A stretch of 64,000 bases of DNA from Piromyces finnis (Eukaryota > Neocallimastigomycota > Neocallimastigomycetes > Neocallimastigales > Neocallimastigaceae). The stretch lies in NCBI GenBank assembly GCA_002104945.1, contig MCFH01000036.1, positions 200,001 to 264,000 of the forward strand, written 5' to 3'. Positions 26,897 to 39,600 of the stretch are shown piece after piece. A program made the translations under genes and the position numbers. The notes under the pieces are model-generated. The model was not told where the DNA came from. It saw only the letters and a program-made list of their open reading frames with translations, and made no database searches. The stretch's first letter is position 1, and the number at the start of each line of letters is the position of its first letter.

Positions 26897-28902
26897 TTTA
26901 CTATTTTTAATTATAATTATAAATATTAAACTTTTTCAACTTTAATTTTTAAAAAAAAAGAGTCAATTCTACATATTAAAAACTGATCACTTTTTCTATT
27001 ATAAATCAACATCAAGTCTATATATAACTTTTTTAAATATTATATTTTTTAAATTTAAATGCAAAACTTTAAGAATTTTAAGCTATTCATGCTTTGTTAT
27101 AATTAACATGTATTTAGATAGTATTAAAGTGTTATTAATATCATTTATTTATTAATTCTCAATAAAGATAAATAAAAAAAAAAAAAAGGAATTTAAAATG
27201 TTTTTTTTTTTTTTTTTGTAATGATTTTTTAACTATAATCTTTATATCTTTATGGTGATAAAGATTATAGTTAAAAATGACAAAATTATAAATAATAGAT
27301 CATTATTTATAATTTTACTTTTAATAAAGTTGAAAAGTGAATTTAAAATAAGTATTAATTCTATTTTTTTTTTTAAAAATAAACAGATAATTATAGTATT
27401 AATTTATACTTTTTTTTATAGAAAAATAAACTTATTAACAAAAAATAATTGTCTAAACGGCATAAACTCTAAATCATTCTTTTTTTTTTTTTTTAAAAAT
27501 AATACTATTGTAATAATTAATTAAATTATAGAAATAAATATTTAACCCTTTAAAAAACCTATTCATAGATGATATAGTAATAATTCATTTATTATTATTC
27601 TTGAGAAACTATTAAATATTTATCTAAAATATTATCATTACTATTATTATTATCATCATACAATAATAATACTAATAATATTGACCTTTTTCAAAAGGTT
27701 TTTTTTTTATTAAAAAAATATATAAAAAAATAATTTTTAATTTAACCTAGGCAGTTAATTTCTTTTTTTTTTTTTTCTTCTTCCTATTAATTAAACTTAT
27801 AATAATAAAAAGAGTTTTTAATTTAACGGTTATTATTATTATTTTTTTTAAAAAAAGGATTATTTATTTTGTAAGAAAAAAAAAGTTTATTTAATAAAAT
27901 AGATGTATTTCTAAAAGTAAATGATTTATAGATTTCTTTTATTTAAAGATCATTTTTTCTTTTTATTATAAAATAAAAAAAAGGAAATCATAAATTATTT
28001 TTCTTTTTCATTTTATTAATTAAACTCTCCAACATATTAACTTGTTAAATATTAATATTAATATAGAATATAAATCCTTTTATTGTTATTATAATAATGT
28101 AAAAAAAAAGTTAATATATATTAGTAAAGGATAATATTTTAAAATAACTTTTTATAATAGTAATTATATTTCATTTCTATCGAAATATCAATTTTATAAA
28201 TGTTTGATTTATCTTTAAAAACCTTTTTTTTTATTCTTTAATTAAAATATTAAATTAATTGATATTAAATTAATTTTTTTTTAAAGTTTTTTATGATGAT
28301 AAAACTGCCTTTCTGTATTTAATGATGATAGCCAATCCTTTTATTAATTAATTATAAAATAATAGTTCATTTATTCATCTTTAGACACAAAATTTAAATT
28401 AAATCCATTTTCATTAGTTATTTTAAAAATAATAAAAGTATATTTTTAACTCTACTATATATATATCATTGTTACTTGTATTGTCTTTGTAAAAAAAAAA
28501 AAAATGGATAGTCCATGATTAAAAAGCTTGAAATAATTAATTGGATTATATTATATATTATATATATAATTTTTTATTCTTGAAATTTATTTTAAAGAGA
28601 CTTTTTTTTTTTTACTTATTTAACTTTCTAGGAAGGAATGGTACTTCATTTTTTATTATTTTAAAAACTTTATAAAGTGTACTTGTTGTTGATTAAAAAA
28701 AATTAATTTAGTAAATTACTATAAAAGGATATAAAAAACAGAAAGTTTTTTTAATTTAATTTAGGGTAAAGATTAACTTTTTAAACTTTTTGATAATTAC
28801 ATATATTATCAAGTGTAATGGCTTCATATATTATTTAATAGTATTAAATAGTTTTTAATAATCCATAAAACTTTAAAAGAATTTTACCATATGATAATGC
28901 TA

Positions 28903-29168
28903 ATAGTTATAGTCATAGTCATAGTAATAGCCATAGTCATGGTAATAGTCAAAGTAATAGTAATAGTAATAGTAATAGTAATAGTAATAGTAATAGTAAT
29001 AGTAATAGTAATAGTAATAGTAATAGTAATAGTAATAGTAATAGCCATAGTCATGGTAATAGTCAAAGTAATAGTAATAGTAATAGTAATAGTAATAGTC
29101 AAAGTAATAGTAATAGTAATAGTAATAGTCAAAGTAATAGTCAAAGTAATAGCAATAGTAATAGTAAT
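28903..29168. repeat. (AATAGT)n hexamer satellite, about 265 bp
   Basis: A tandem hexamer AATAGT with variants AATAGCCATAGTCATGGT and CAAAGT that recur as a block at 28927-28950 and 29039-29062, so blocks of hexamers were duplicated. It gives long open frames on both strands (Ile-Val or Ile-Thr repeats), which I consider non-coding by-products. Confidence 0.95.
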
Positions 29169-29351
29169 GGCTATAAAAATAAGTAATACACACGTTAATA
29201 CTATTTTATAATAATAAATTAATGAAAAACAAATAAACAAACTAGATCATTATTAAATTTAGTTAAAGGAGTTTATTCAATAATACATTATACATTTGAA
29301 TCCCTTTTTTAATTTTTTTTCCACTTTATTCAAGATTACTATCATGATTAT

Positions 29352-29355
29352 TATA

Positions 29356-29402
<47 letters not shown>
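29352..29402. repeat. (ATT)n microsatellite followed by (AGT)n
   Basis: About 50 bp of ATT repeats, followed by a short run of AGT repeats up to about 29425. Confidence 0.9.
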
Positions 29403-29404
<2 letters not shown>

Positions 29405-32400
29405 GTAATAGTAGTAGTAGTAGTATTTTCTTTGGAAATTTACTTGATTCTATTCTTTTTTCCTTTTTTTTAATTTTCTTTTTTTATTTTATTTTTTATT
29501 ATTTTTTGATTTTTCATCTAAAGGGAAAAATTACTTTTTATTCCTTTAATTCTCTCACATGTGCCTATTAATCCATTATTTTTTCTTTTATTAATATTAT
29601 ATCCTTTTAAAGTCTTTTATTATTTTTTATATAATCAATTCATATTATTACTTTATCTTTTTTTTATATTATTATTTTAATTTTTGACAATATTCTAGTT
29701 CTTTGTGTTCTTAATAATTACTTTATGATTATTTTAATAACTTATTTTTTTTTTTATTTTTGTTATTTATTTCTTTTTTTGTTAAAATAATAATTAACTT
29801 TATTTATATATAATTATTTTTTTTTACTTGAAATTGAAAAATGAATTCTAAAAGTATATTCTTTATAACGATTTCAATAAAATATATTTTATAAACTATG
29901 TGAAAAGTTATATATACTATTCCTTTTTTTTTTTTTTTTTAAGATAAACGTATATGTCATGTATGACTATCTCTAAATGGTAGAATTTGATCCAAAGAGT
30001 ATAATAAAAATTTTTCTGGTGAAAATTGAATGGACCATTTATAAAATAAAACAGAAATACTTATTATTAATTATCTTAATCCATATGAATATAATAATAA
30101 TAACGACAAAAATTATAACAATAACAATAATAAAAGTTATATGTTAAAATTATTAGGATCTTTTTTTTTTTTTTTTTGTTTTATTGTTTTGGTTCTAGTT
30201 AACATAAATTCTTTAACTCCTTTATTAATAAAAATAATGAAATAGAATCTTATTACTCCTTATTATATGTTTTTTATAAATGAATGAAATTAATAATAAA
30301 TCATTTTTACATCCCACACAAATTAATGAATTATATATATTTTCATTTTCATCAGTTATAATACAACACACAATAACTATCCTATATTCCACTTTTTATA
30401 ATAAAAAAAAAAAAAAAACTGGAAAATATATAAATATATAATTTTAAATTTTATTTAATAATTAAAAGTTATATCTCAAAAGAAATAAAGGAAAGGAAAT
30501 ATATATTGTATAAATAAGTCAATCGCTCATAAGTATTAAATAAGTATTAAATATTTTCTATATCACTTTAAAATATTATTAATAGTAATTATAAAAATAT
30601 AAATATAATATATATATTAACATACTGTCATTATCGTAATACCATATACCTATATAATATTTTAAAAAATTTACTTAAATAAAAACTACTAACATTAATA
30701 TGACCAATGAAATAAATATATTTAATAGCAGTTTTTCTAAATGATATTAATTTTTTGTGTATACATTATGTGTGTTTTAACTTTATAAAATAATAATATA
30801 TATCATATTTCTTTCTTTTTTTTTTTTTTTTATTATAATATTAGAAACTATTGAAAAATTTCTCTTCAATTTTATAAATCCTATTCACTTCTAAAGATAA
30901 AGTAATATACCTTCTTTTTATAATTTATATATTCACTATAAGTTATTATAAATAATTATTACTATTAAGACATAATATTTTACTTTTTTCAACTTATCCT
31001 TTTTTTTCTCTCTGCATATTTTAAGTATGAAAACTATAATGAAAAACAATTTAAAAACTAAATTCAAAAGCTATTATAACAAGAATCTATAATTTATTAT
31101 CAGTTTTCAAATGCTTTAAATATCTCTTTATTCTATTTATATTAATATAAACATTGATAAAAGAATTAATTCAAATAATTTCCATTAAGTCATTATTAAA
31201 TAGTTGTACTATATATTTTCAGTCTTTGAAAATTTAAAGATAATTACTTTAAAAAAAAAAAAAAGAAATAAAATAAAATGAAAATGATTAAAGAATGAAT
31301 ATTTTTCAAAAATCTCTTTAATATATTCTTTTTTTCTTTCAATAAATATTTTAAGTTATTTAAAAAAAGTTTTATAATGTGATTGTTAAAGAGAAATTCA
31401 TATTTTTTTTTCTTTACATTATTTACTACTATTCTAGACCACCTAAATATTAGGTGGATACCTATCAATATTTATAATAACTTTTAAAAATTTTTCACAA
31501 TTTATTGGTATTTATAGTCTGCCTAATAAAACCATTTTATTGAAGGATATACTAATTAAAAGAAAATAAAAAAGTGATTTATAACATTTTCATGACGATA
31601 TATATGTTTTTTTTTGTTTTTTTTCTTTATCATTTTAAATGAAGATATTTAAATTATAAATTGAATAGTTTTTTAAGTAAAAAAATAATTGACTCTATTA
31701 ATTCAAACCTACTTTAAAAATTTTTAACATTGGATTGGGATTAAAAGAAAATAATTTGAATAGAGGATGATTTCTATTTAAAATATATTTATAAATATTA
31801 TTTCACTTTATTATAAAACAATAAAAACAAAATTATAATAGTATAATACTTTTTTTTCTTTTTATTTAAATATATTCTCTTTTTTCTTTTTCATATTTAA
31901 TTTCATAATCTTTCATCTTTCAATTCATCTTTAAAGTGGATATTTTAGAGATGTAAATTTTATCTATTCTTGTATAAAATATTCAATTATAATTAATGTT
32001 TAAAGTGATACAATATTGTACTACCCGTTTTTATATGTTAATAAATACATAATATTAAAAAGTTTATTTATTAATAAAATCAATTAAAAATCAAAATTTT
32101 TACTGATTTTCTTTATGAATAGCCAAACATTCTAAATTTATTAAAACTATAAATATTAATATTAATTATTTTTTAATTAAAGATTTTCATTTCAATACTA
32201 CCATATATAAACAATATATTATAATATATATTAGAAAAGATGAATTAATATATTTTAATGTTTTATTTTATATTAAATACAATATAAAAGATTACACTAA
32301 GTTTGTTTAAAAAAGCTTAATAAATATAATTTGTTTATTTTCAACTTACAAAAAAAATGATACACAAATGAAATAAATGAAAAAATTATAACTCATATAT

Positions 32401-33562
32401 TAATAAATGATGTGGAGTGTATTGTAATATATACTATATAAATTAAAAAAACATGTCAATTACAATCGTTTAAAACAAAACATCAATTTCAATAAATAAT
32501 AGTAAAAAAAAATTTTTTTTTTAATTTTAATAAGAATTAAAAAATATATTATCCTATATATATTTTCAATATAATGCATTATAATCTATTATATATAAAA
32601 TATATATTATAAATTAATCTTTATTATATAATGTTCTAAAGATTACATAACTATTTTAATAATAATAATAATATTAATAAATATTAATAAATAAAAAAAG
32701 TAATGATGAATGTCTCAAAACATCATTTTATATAATAAATAAAGTTTAATTACCATCTTTTATTAAATAAATAAATAATAAAAGAAAAAAAATTTAAAAC
32801 TTTTTTCTCCTCTAAATCAAAATTATTAATTGAACTTTTTACCATTTAATAAAAAGAGAACAAATCTAATAATAGTAATATTAGTTATTATAGTAACCAT
32901 TATTACTATTATTTTATTATTATTATTATTATTATAATAATAATAATTAAATGATAAAAAAAAAAAAGAATAAATATATATTTTAATAGTTATACATCCA
33001 TTTTCATTTGTATAAAAAGTGTTTTATTTTTAATTTTAAAATAAAGCAATTTCAGAGAGTTTACAATTTATTTATTTATTTTTTTTTATTTTATAATATT
33101 AATATAATTTATAAAGATTTCAATGAATTATTTAATAAAATATATATGACACATTGTACACTTTGGATAAAAGTTCGAAAATAAAGAATATCACCTTTTT
33201 TTTTTTTTTTTATATTAAATAAAAATATTCTATTATACCATTTTCATGAACGAACATTAGAAAATAAATAAAATAAAATATAAAATAGCCAAATTAAAAG
33301 TTATATTAAATAATAAACTCAAATCACACATATATATAACAGACAGAAAAAAAAAATAATAATTGAATTTGGAAGAAAAGAAAAAGAAAAAAATTAGGTC
33401 AACTATTATATATTTTAAAATTTCAATAGAAATTTATTTATTTATTTTTTAAGTAATCATTTTAAAGTCAATAATTAAGAGAAGTGAATATAATAAATAA
33501 TTAAACCAACCGACGACGGAAATATATATATATACATATATATATATAGATAAATCAACAAA

Positions 33563-35558
33563 ATGGTAATATATAAAACTGTTGTAAATACATTATCAGA
33601 AATAATAAACAAGTCAGAATATTTTAACCCCTTTTTCTCATGGATAATTGTTTCATTTGCCTATTTTTCAATAGGTATACATGGGGGACGGATATGGAAA
33701 CATTTATTTTATTGTGCACTGACAGGATTTATGGCCATATGTTGCGCTATAGTTTATAATTTATCAGAAAATTTAAATTATAAGTGTGACCTTTTTATCA
33801 AACTAATTTGGATAGAAGGTTATCTTTGGTCAATCAATGAATGGTTCTATGTTTATATTAATTATATAAAAATTCAAATGTACATCAAATCATTAAGAAA
33901 AAAATTTATAAGAATATTAGTATTTTTGATTTTGGTATATAGTTTTGCTGTACGAACTAAATTAAATAGTATTGAATATAATATGAAAAAAGAAAGGAAA
34001 GAGGATGAGAATATATATATAAAAAGTAAAAATAAACATATTGCTGTTTTATATTTTCCTCCTGGATTTGTTTGTGCCTTATTTATTTATTTCATTATAA
34101 AAGAATTTTTTCAAGAAAATAATTATGTTAAAGGTATCATTTCTTCACTTCTTCATAATACCTTGTCTAGAATGCTTCTAGGTAAATAATTAATCTAGAT
34201 ATATATATATATATATATTTTAAAAAAAATAAAGAATTAATTTATCAATTCTAATTTATAATTATAATTATTTTATATTATTCCGATATATGTTTTTATT
34301 TTATTATTACGAATTAAATTAACAAACTAATTTTTTTTTTTTTTTAAACATTATTATTATCATCTATACCCATAAATAATATGTAATATATATATATGTA
34401 AATACTTTATATCATTTATATATATATAAATACTCTATCTTTTTTTCTATCATTTATATATTTATATATATTTTCCAAAATAATACAATAGTATCATTAT
34501 TGTTTATTAATATTGCTGTCATTGGTATTCTACCCCAAGTAGGCGTTGTCAAATTTTTATATTATGTATTAATAAGGTTAAAAGGAAATATTAGTTTAAT
34601 ATTTTTAATTGATATTTTACTTTTACGTATTGATCTTGATCATAATAAAATTGCTATGCAAGATCAAGAAATTGAAAAAAAGAATGTGGGAAGAACTCTT
34701 CAAGAACAATTTAATAATAATAATAATAATATTAATTATAATTTTGAAGATCAAGTCAATATTGACAGAGTCAATAAATTATTGTCGGATATTGATAATC
34801 CTTTCCATGTAGCAAATTTTAATGCAGGAAATTACAATTCAGGGAAATACAATATTGGAATTAATAAAGCGGAAAATGATGCTATAGAAAGTCATTTTAT
34901 GAAGGATCCTGATGAATTTAGCGTACCTCCAGAAAATCTATTTTTCCCAGAATTTTCAAATAAAAAGAATAAATTAAAAAAGGGTGTTGTTCCCACTTCA
35001 ATCTATTTACAACAACATTTAAATCCAAAATATTATAAAATTAATGACCAAGAAAATATAAGTACGAATAGTCAAAAAACCATAAATACCTTACCTTTCC
35101 TAATACCGAAATCAATGGATATGGATGAAGATTTTGAAATATCTAATAATAGTAATGGTCATCGTAGATTGAAAGATAGTCAAAAGAACGGGAAATTACC
35201 ATCCAATTTACCTTATATGATTCCACAACCACTAACGGATGATAGTGATGATGATAATTATAATAACCCAACTTTTGAAAATTCAAGTATTTATAATTCT
35301 CACCACCTTTCCAGTGTAATATCAGCTTCCAATATTAATTTAAGAAATTCCATTAATAATGGTAATAAACCTTATAGTGTATCAAATATAAATACTAATC
35401 CTAAAACATCACCATCCTCTTTCAGTTATAATTTCATAAATTCTAATTCCAATAAACCTTACATCACGACCATGCCTAAGAAAACTAGTCAAACCTTTAG
35501 TACAAAAGGAAATGCCTCAAAACATCCAGGAAATATTGCCATGGATTTTGAAGAATAA
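33563..35558 (+). CDS. Seven-membrane-segment protein with long cytosolic tail, receptor-like, two exons, 561 aa
   Basis: Exon 1 is 33563-34181 and exon 2 is 34492-35558. The donor GTAAAT follows CTTCTAG; the acceptor ATAG precedes TATCATTATT, and the join is phase 1 inside a hydrophobic helix. Hydrophobic stretches lie near residues 25-43, 48-66, 79-103, 115-131, 164-181, 203-222 and 228-251. This gives a seven-helix layout with a short N-terminus, an Arg/Lys/Glu-rich loop between helices 4 and 5 (residues 132-160), and a 310-residue tail. There is no cleavable signal peptide. The tail is Asn/Ser-rich and acidic and contains two related motifs, TLPFLIPKSMDMDED and NLPYMIPQPLTDDSDDD. The layout is that of a G-protein-coupled receptor, but I see no diagnostic motif of a named GPCR class, so it could be another polytopic protein. 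It starts 15 kb from its divergent neighbour, the GATA factor. Confidence 0.8.
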
Positions 35559-36646
35559 AAAAAAAAAATAATTTTTTTTAAACAAATTTATAGATATTGT
35601 AATATAAATAAAAACATAGATACTTTCCTCCTTTACCCCTTTTTTTTCCTTATTAAAATATAAATGTATTTCACAATAGAAAAAAAATAATTAAAGAATT
35701 TATAGATTATATTTATCTATCTCTATCTTATAGAATTTTCATTTTAAATAGATAGTAGTTTAAAAAATAAATAAATAGAAATATATATATATATAAAATA
35801 TATATATTAATAATCATACATTAGGCAAATAAAATAAAAAAAAAATAAACAACCTTTCCCTATTTTAAATATATATATATATATATATATACAAGATAAT
35901 ACCAAAGAATATTAAAAAAAAAAAAATAAAAAATAAAAATTAAAATGAAATTTATACTATAACATCTATATTTACTTTTAAATTAAAGGTAATGAAATAG
36001 GTCATAATACTTTATAAAAAAATTATTTTTTCAATACTTTATTACAAATATACTTTGAAGAAAATAGAAATTATTATTTATTTTTTTTTTTTTGTACAAT
36101 AAATATATATTACATTAAAAAAAAAAAAAGATAAAAATTATTTTGTTAATTTTTTAAACATTGATTATATACTAGTTTTTTTTTTTTTTTTTTACTATAA
36201 TGACGGACTATTCTAAAAATTCTATTATATCTATTCATTATATTATATTATATATATATTGCTTATATATAATGAAGAAGAAGAGAAATAAATAAAGAGG
36301 AAGGAAGAAAGAAAAAAATATACTACATAAAAAAAAAAAGTAAAAAAAAAAATAATAATTAATAAATTAATAATAAATTGTAAATTATTTATTTCTATAT
36401 TTCTATTCTTTTTCTACTAAAATTATTACTAAAATTATTATTATTATTTTTCAATAGTCATTTTTACCATTGTGCTATTGATGATGATAACTATTTCTAG
36501 GAAGAGAAGAGAAAAAAAAAAAAAAAAAAAAAAAAAACTTTAAAAATTTATCTATTCATTAAATCTATATTCAGAAAATTATTCTTTTTTTCTCTTTTTT
36601 TCTTTTTCCCTTCCTTCCTTTCCTTCTCCTCCCTCATTTTTTTTTT
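35559..36646. other. Intergenic DNA between convergent genes
   Basis: AT-rich, with TA dinucleotide runs at 35872-35892 and A-runs. It should contain the 3' UTRs of both neighbours. A pyrimidine-rich TTCC/CTCC stretch at 36580-36636 lies just 3' of the ankyrin gene's stop codon. Confidence 0.6.
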
Positions 36647-39600
36647 TTAATTCCATGAATTTGGAATTTGATTAAAAAGTTCTTTAACTTCAAAATAAAA
36701 ATCAAGAGGTTCTTCTTCCAAACTAATAATTTCGTGAATCATATAGTATGGAGAAGGTAGTAGATGATTATGATCTTCTTGATAAATATTAGCTCCTTGC
36801 TCTATTAAATATTTAATCATATCAATATCTTGAATACGTATGGCATTAATAAGTGGAGTACTGCAGGATTGTCCATTCATTTCATCAATGGCTTCAAAAT
36901 TGACATCGGCTCCATGCTCTACTAAATATTTTACTAAACCTAAATTAGTGGTTCGAATGGCAAAAATTAATGCAGTACCTTCTAAATACGAATTATAATA
37001 CTTTGTAATGTTAGGATTGACACCGTAATCAATGAGACATTTCATTATACCAATCTTTCGTTGTTGAATGGCTGTGATAAGGGCATGACTTAGATTATGC
37101 TCAATTCGTTGAACATTAGCTTCATGTTCCAAAAGATAACGTACCATTTGAGAATTACCATAGGTTACGGCATTAATTAATGGATTATCTTTAGCATCAT
37201 ATTCAGTGTAAACTTCGGCGCCAGAGTCAATAAGACACTTAACAATGTCAACATTACCGGTTTGAATGGCTAATACAAGGGGTGGAATATCTTTAAGCTC
37301 AACTTGATGTTGACCATCGTTAAGGGAAAGAACATGAACAATGGCACCATACTTTACTAATGAATGAATAATGGCTAGATTTTCGGTTTGTATAGCAACA
37401 TTTAACGGATTCTTATTCCAACGATTACCTGTATTCACTTCTGCCCCTTGTTGAATTAAATAATTCACTGCTTCTATATTTTCATTTTCTATGGCGTAAA
37501 AGAGAGGAATATCACCCCAATAATTTTTTTCAGTGTTCACCTCGGTTTTCATTAAATGTTTTATGGTTTCCATGGCATTGATTTTCACAGCATGAATTAA
37601 ATCAATATTAATGGTTTTATTCTTGGTTTTCACAACGGCACCATGATCAATTAAATATTTCACTATATCAATATTGCCAAACTTAACGGCATAGTAAAAG
37701 GGTGTTTTACCCTTTATTCCTTTACCATTAACATCAGCGCCATGTTCAATTAAATAATGAATGATGCTAATATCTATGTTTTTAATTTGAATTGCTGTAA
37801 TTAACGGAGTTTCACCTTGACCATCCTTAAGGTTTGGATCAGCACCTTGATCAATTAAATATTTTACAATGGATAAATTCTTTTCGTGAATGGCAGAGAG
37901 TAATGGTGTATCACCATCATCATTTGGCTTATTTACATCTGCACCAAGATCAACTAAATATTCTACCAACTTTAAACTTTTACTGAAAGAAATTGCATAG
38001 GTTAGCGCAGTATCCCCCCAGGAATAAATTTTATTGATATCAATTCCACCCTCAACTAAACATTTAATCATATCTTGATTCATTGTATTACAAACCTTCA
38101 TAAATGGCGTATTATAGCAATCATCCTCTTGATTTATCTTCGCACCTGCATCAATGATACATTTAAGAATATCAGCATCCCCCGTGTTAATTGCTTGCAT
38201 TAAGGGAGTAATATTTTTGTTGACAAATAAACTATTGACATCTACACCTCTTTCGATTAAATAGTTTACCGAATTTACTTTGCGATTTAAAATAGCAAAG
38301 TAGAGACAGGTATAAATATTTGCTCCACAATCCAAGAAATATCCTAGAATATCCGTGGCTTCCGCATTAATTGCATAAATCATAGGATCTTCAAGGTTTT
38401 CATCCTTACTATCATATCCAATAAATTTTGGTATTAATAATTTTATTAAATAGAGTTTGTCTTTATGGATTAATTTTTCAATTAATACATTACAGATTTT
38501 AATCACCTTGATGCCTTGTTTAATTAAATACTTAATAATTATATCATTTCCTGTTTCAAAGGCATAAATTAATAAATTGTTACCATATCCGTCTACTGCA
38601 TTAATATCTATATAGTTAGAGATTAACATTTTTAGTATATCAAGTCTACCTTTATATACCATATCTTTAACAACTTCAAAGGTAATACACTGACTATGAT
38701 AGAGAGCAAGGTACTCCATAATTTGGATATCTATATGATCAGTAACATACATCAGTACTGAATTACCATTACTGTCAAAACAATTTATATTCAATCCTTT
38801 TTTGTCAAATTGTTTTAACAGGCTGACTTTCTCTTCAACAGTAAAAACATCTGACTTAATTAAAGTTAAAAGAGGCATTTCTCCAGGTTCAACCATTTCA
38901 TTAAGTAATAAAGTGTCGCTTTCTAATAACATGGAGAAAATCTTGGTATTTTTTATTTTGAGAGCAATATCCAAGGCAGAATGTCCATAATGATTTTTAT
39001 TTCTTTTGAAATTTACGTTTGCATCCATAGCCACTAAACATTTTATAGTCTCGTGATCCTCCTTAAGAATTGCATAGTGTAAAATACTGTAACCATAATA
39101 ATCCAATTCATTAACATCTAAGTACTGCACTAACATTTTATATATTTCTTGGTGGCCTAATAAATAAGAAAGAATTAATGGGGTAAAATAGTTCATCGAA
39201 AATTCATTATCATCTTGATTTTTCGTTTTCTCCATTATAGCTTTTACAACTTCCACATTGTTATTATAGATAGCATTAACCAAGGAAAGATGATTTACCG
39301 GAACCGGAAGGTTTCTTTTAAATAATTGTTGAAGAACATTATAATTTTTGTTTTTAAGAGCTAATATGAATAGAGGGGTATCATTCGTATCAGTTACATT
39401 ATTGCTGATTTTTTGATCTAATAAGTATTCAAAGATGTCTAAATCCATAAAAGATGCGGTTATCATTGGTAAATCACCATTTTTATCGGGGACATTTAAA
39501 TCAATTACTTTTTTTAATTCTTGATTTTCTAAAAGGTATTTCAATGGTTGATATTGATGTAATTTAATAAGAATATTTGCTATTAATGAAAGATTTTGGA

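Noticed and set aside
28884-29240. Open frames of about 100 codons on both strands
   Set aside because: They result from the hexamer satellite, which happens to lack stops in several frames.
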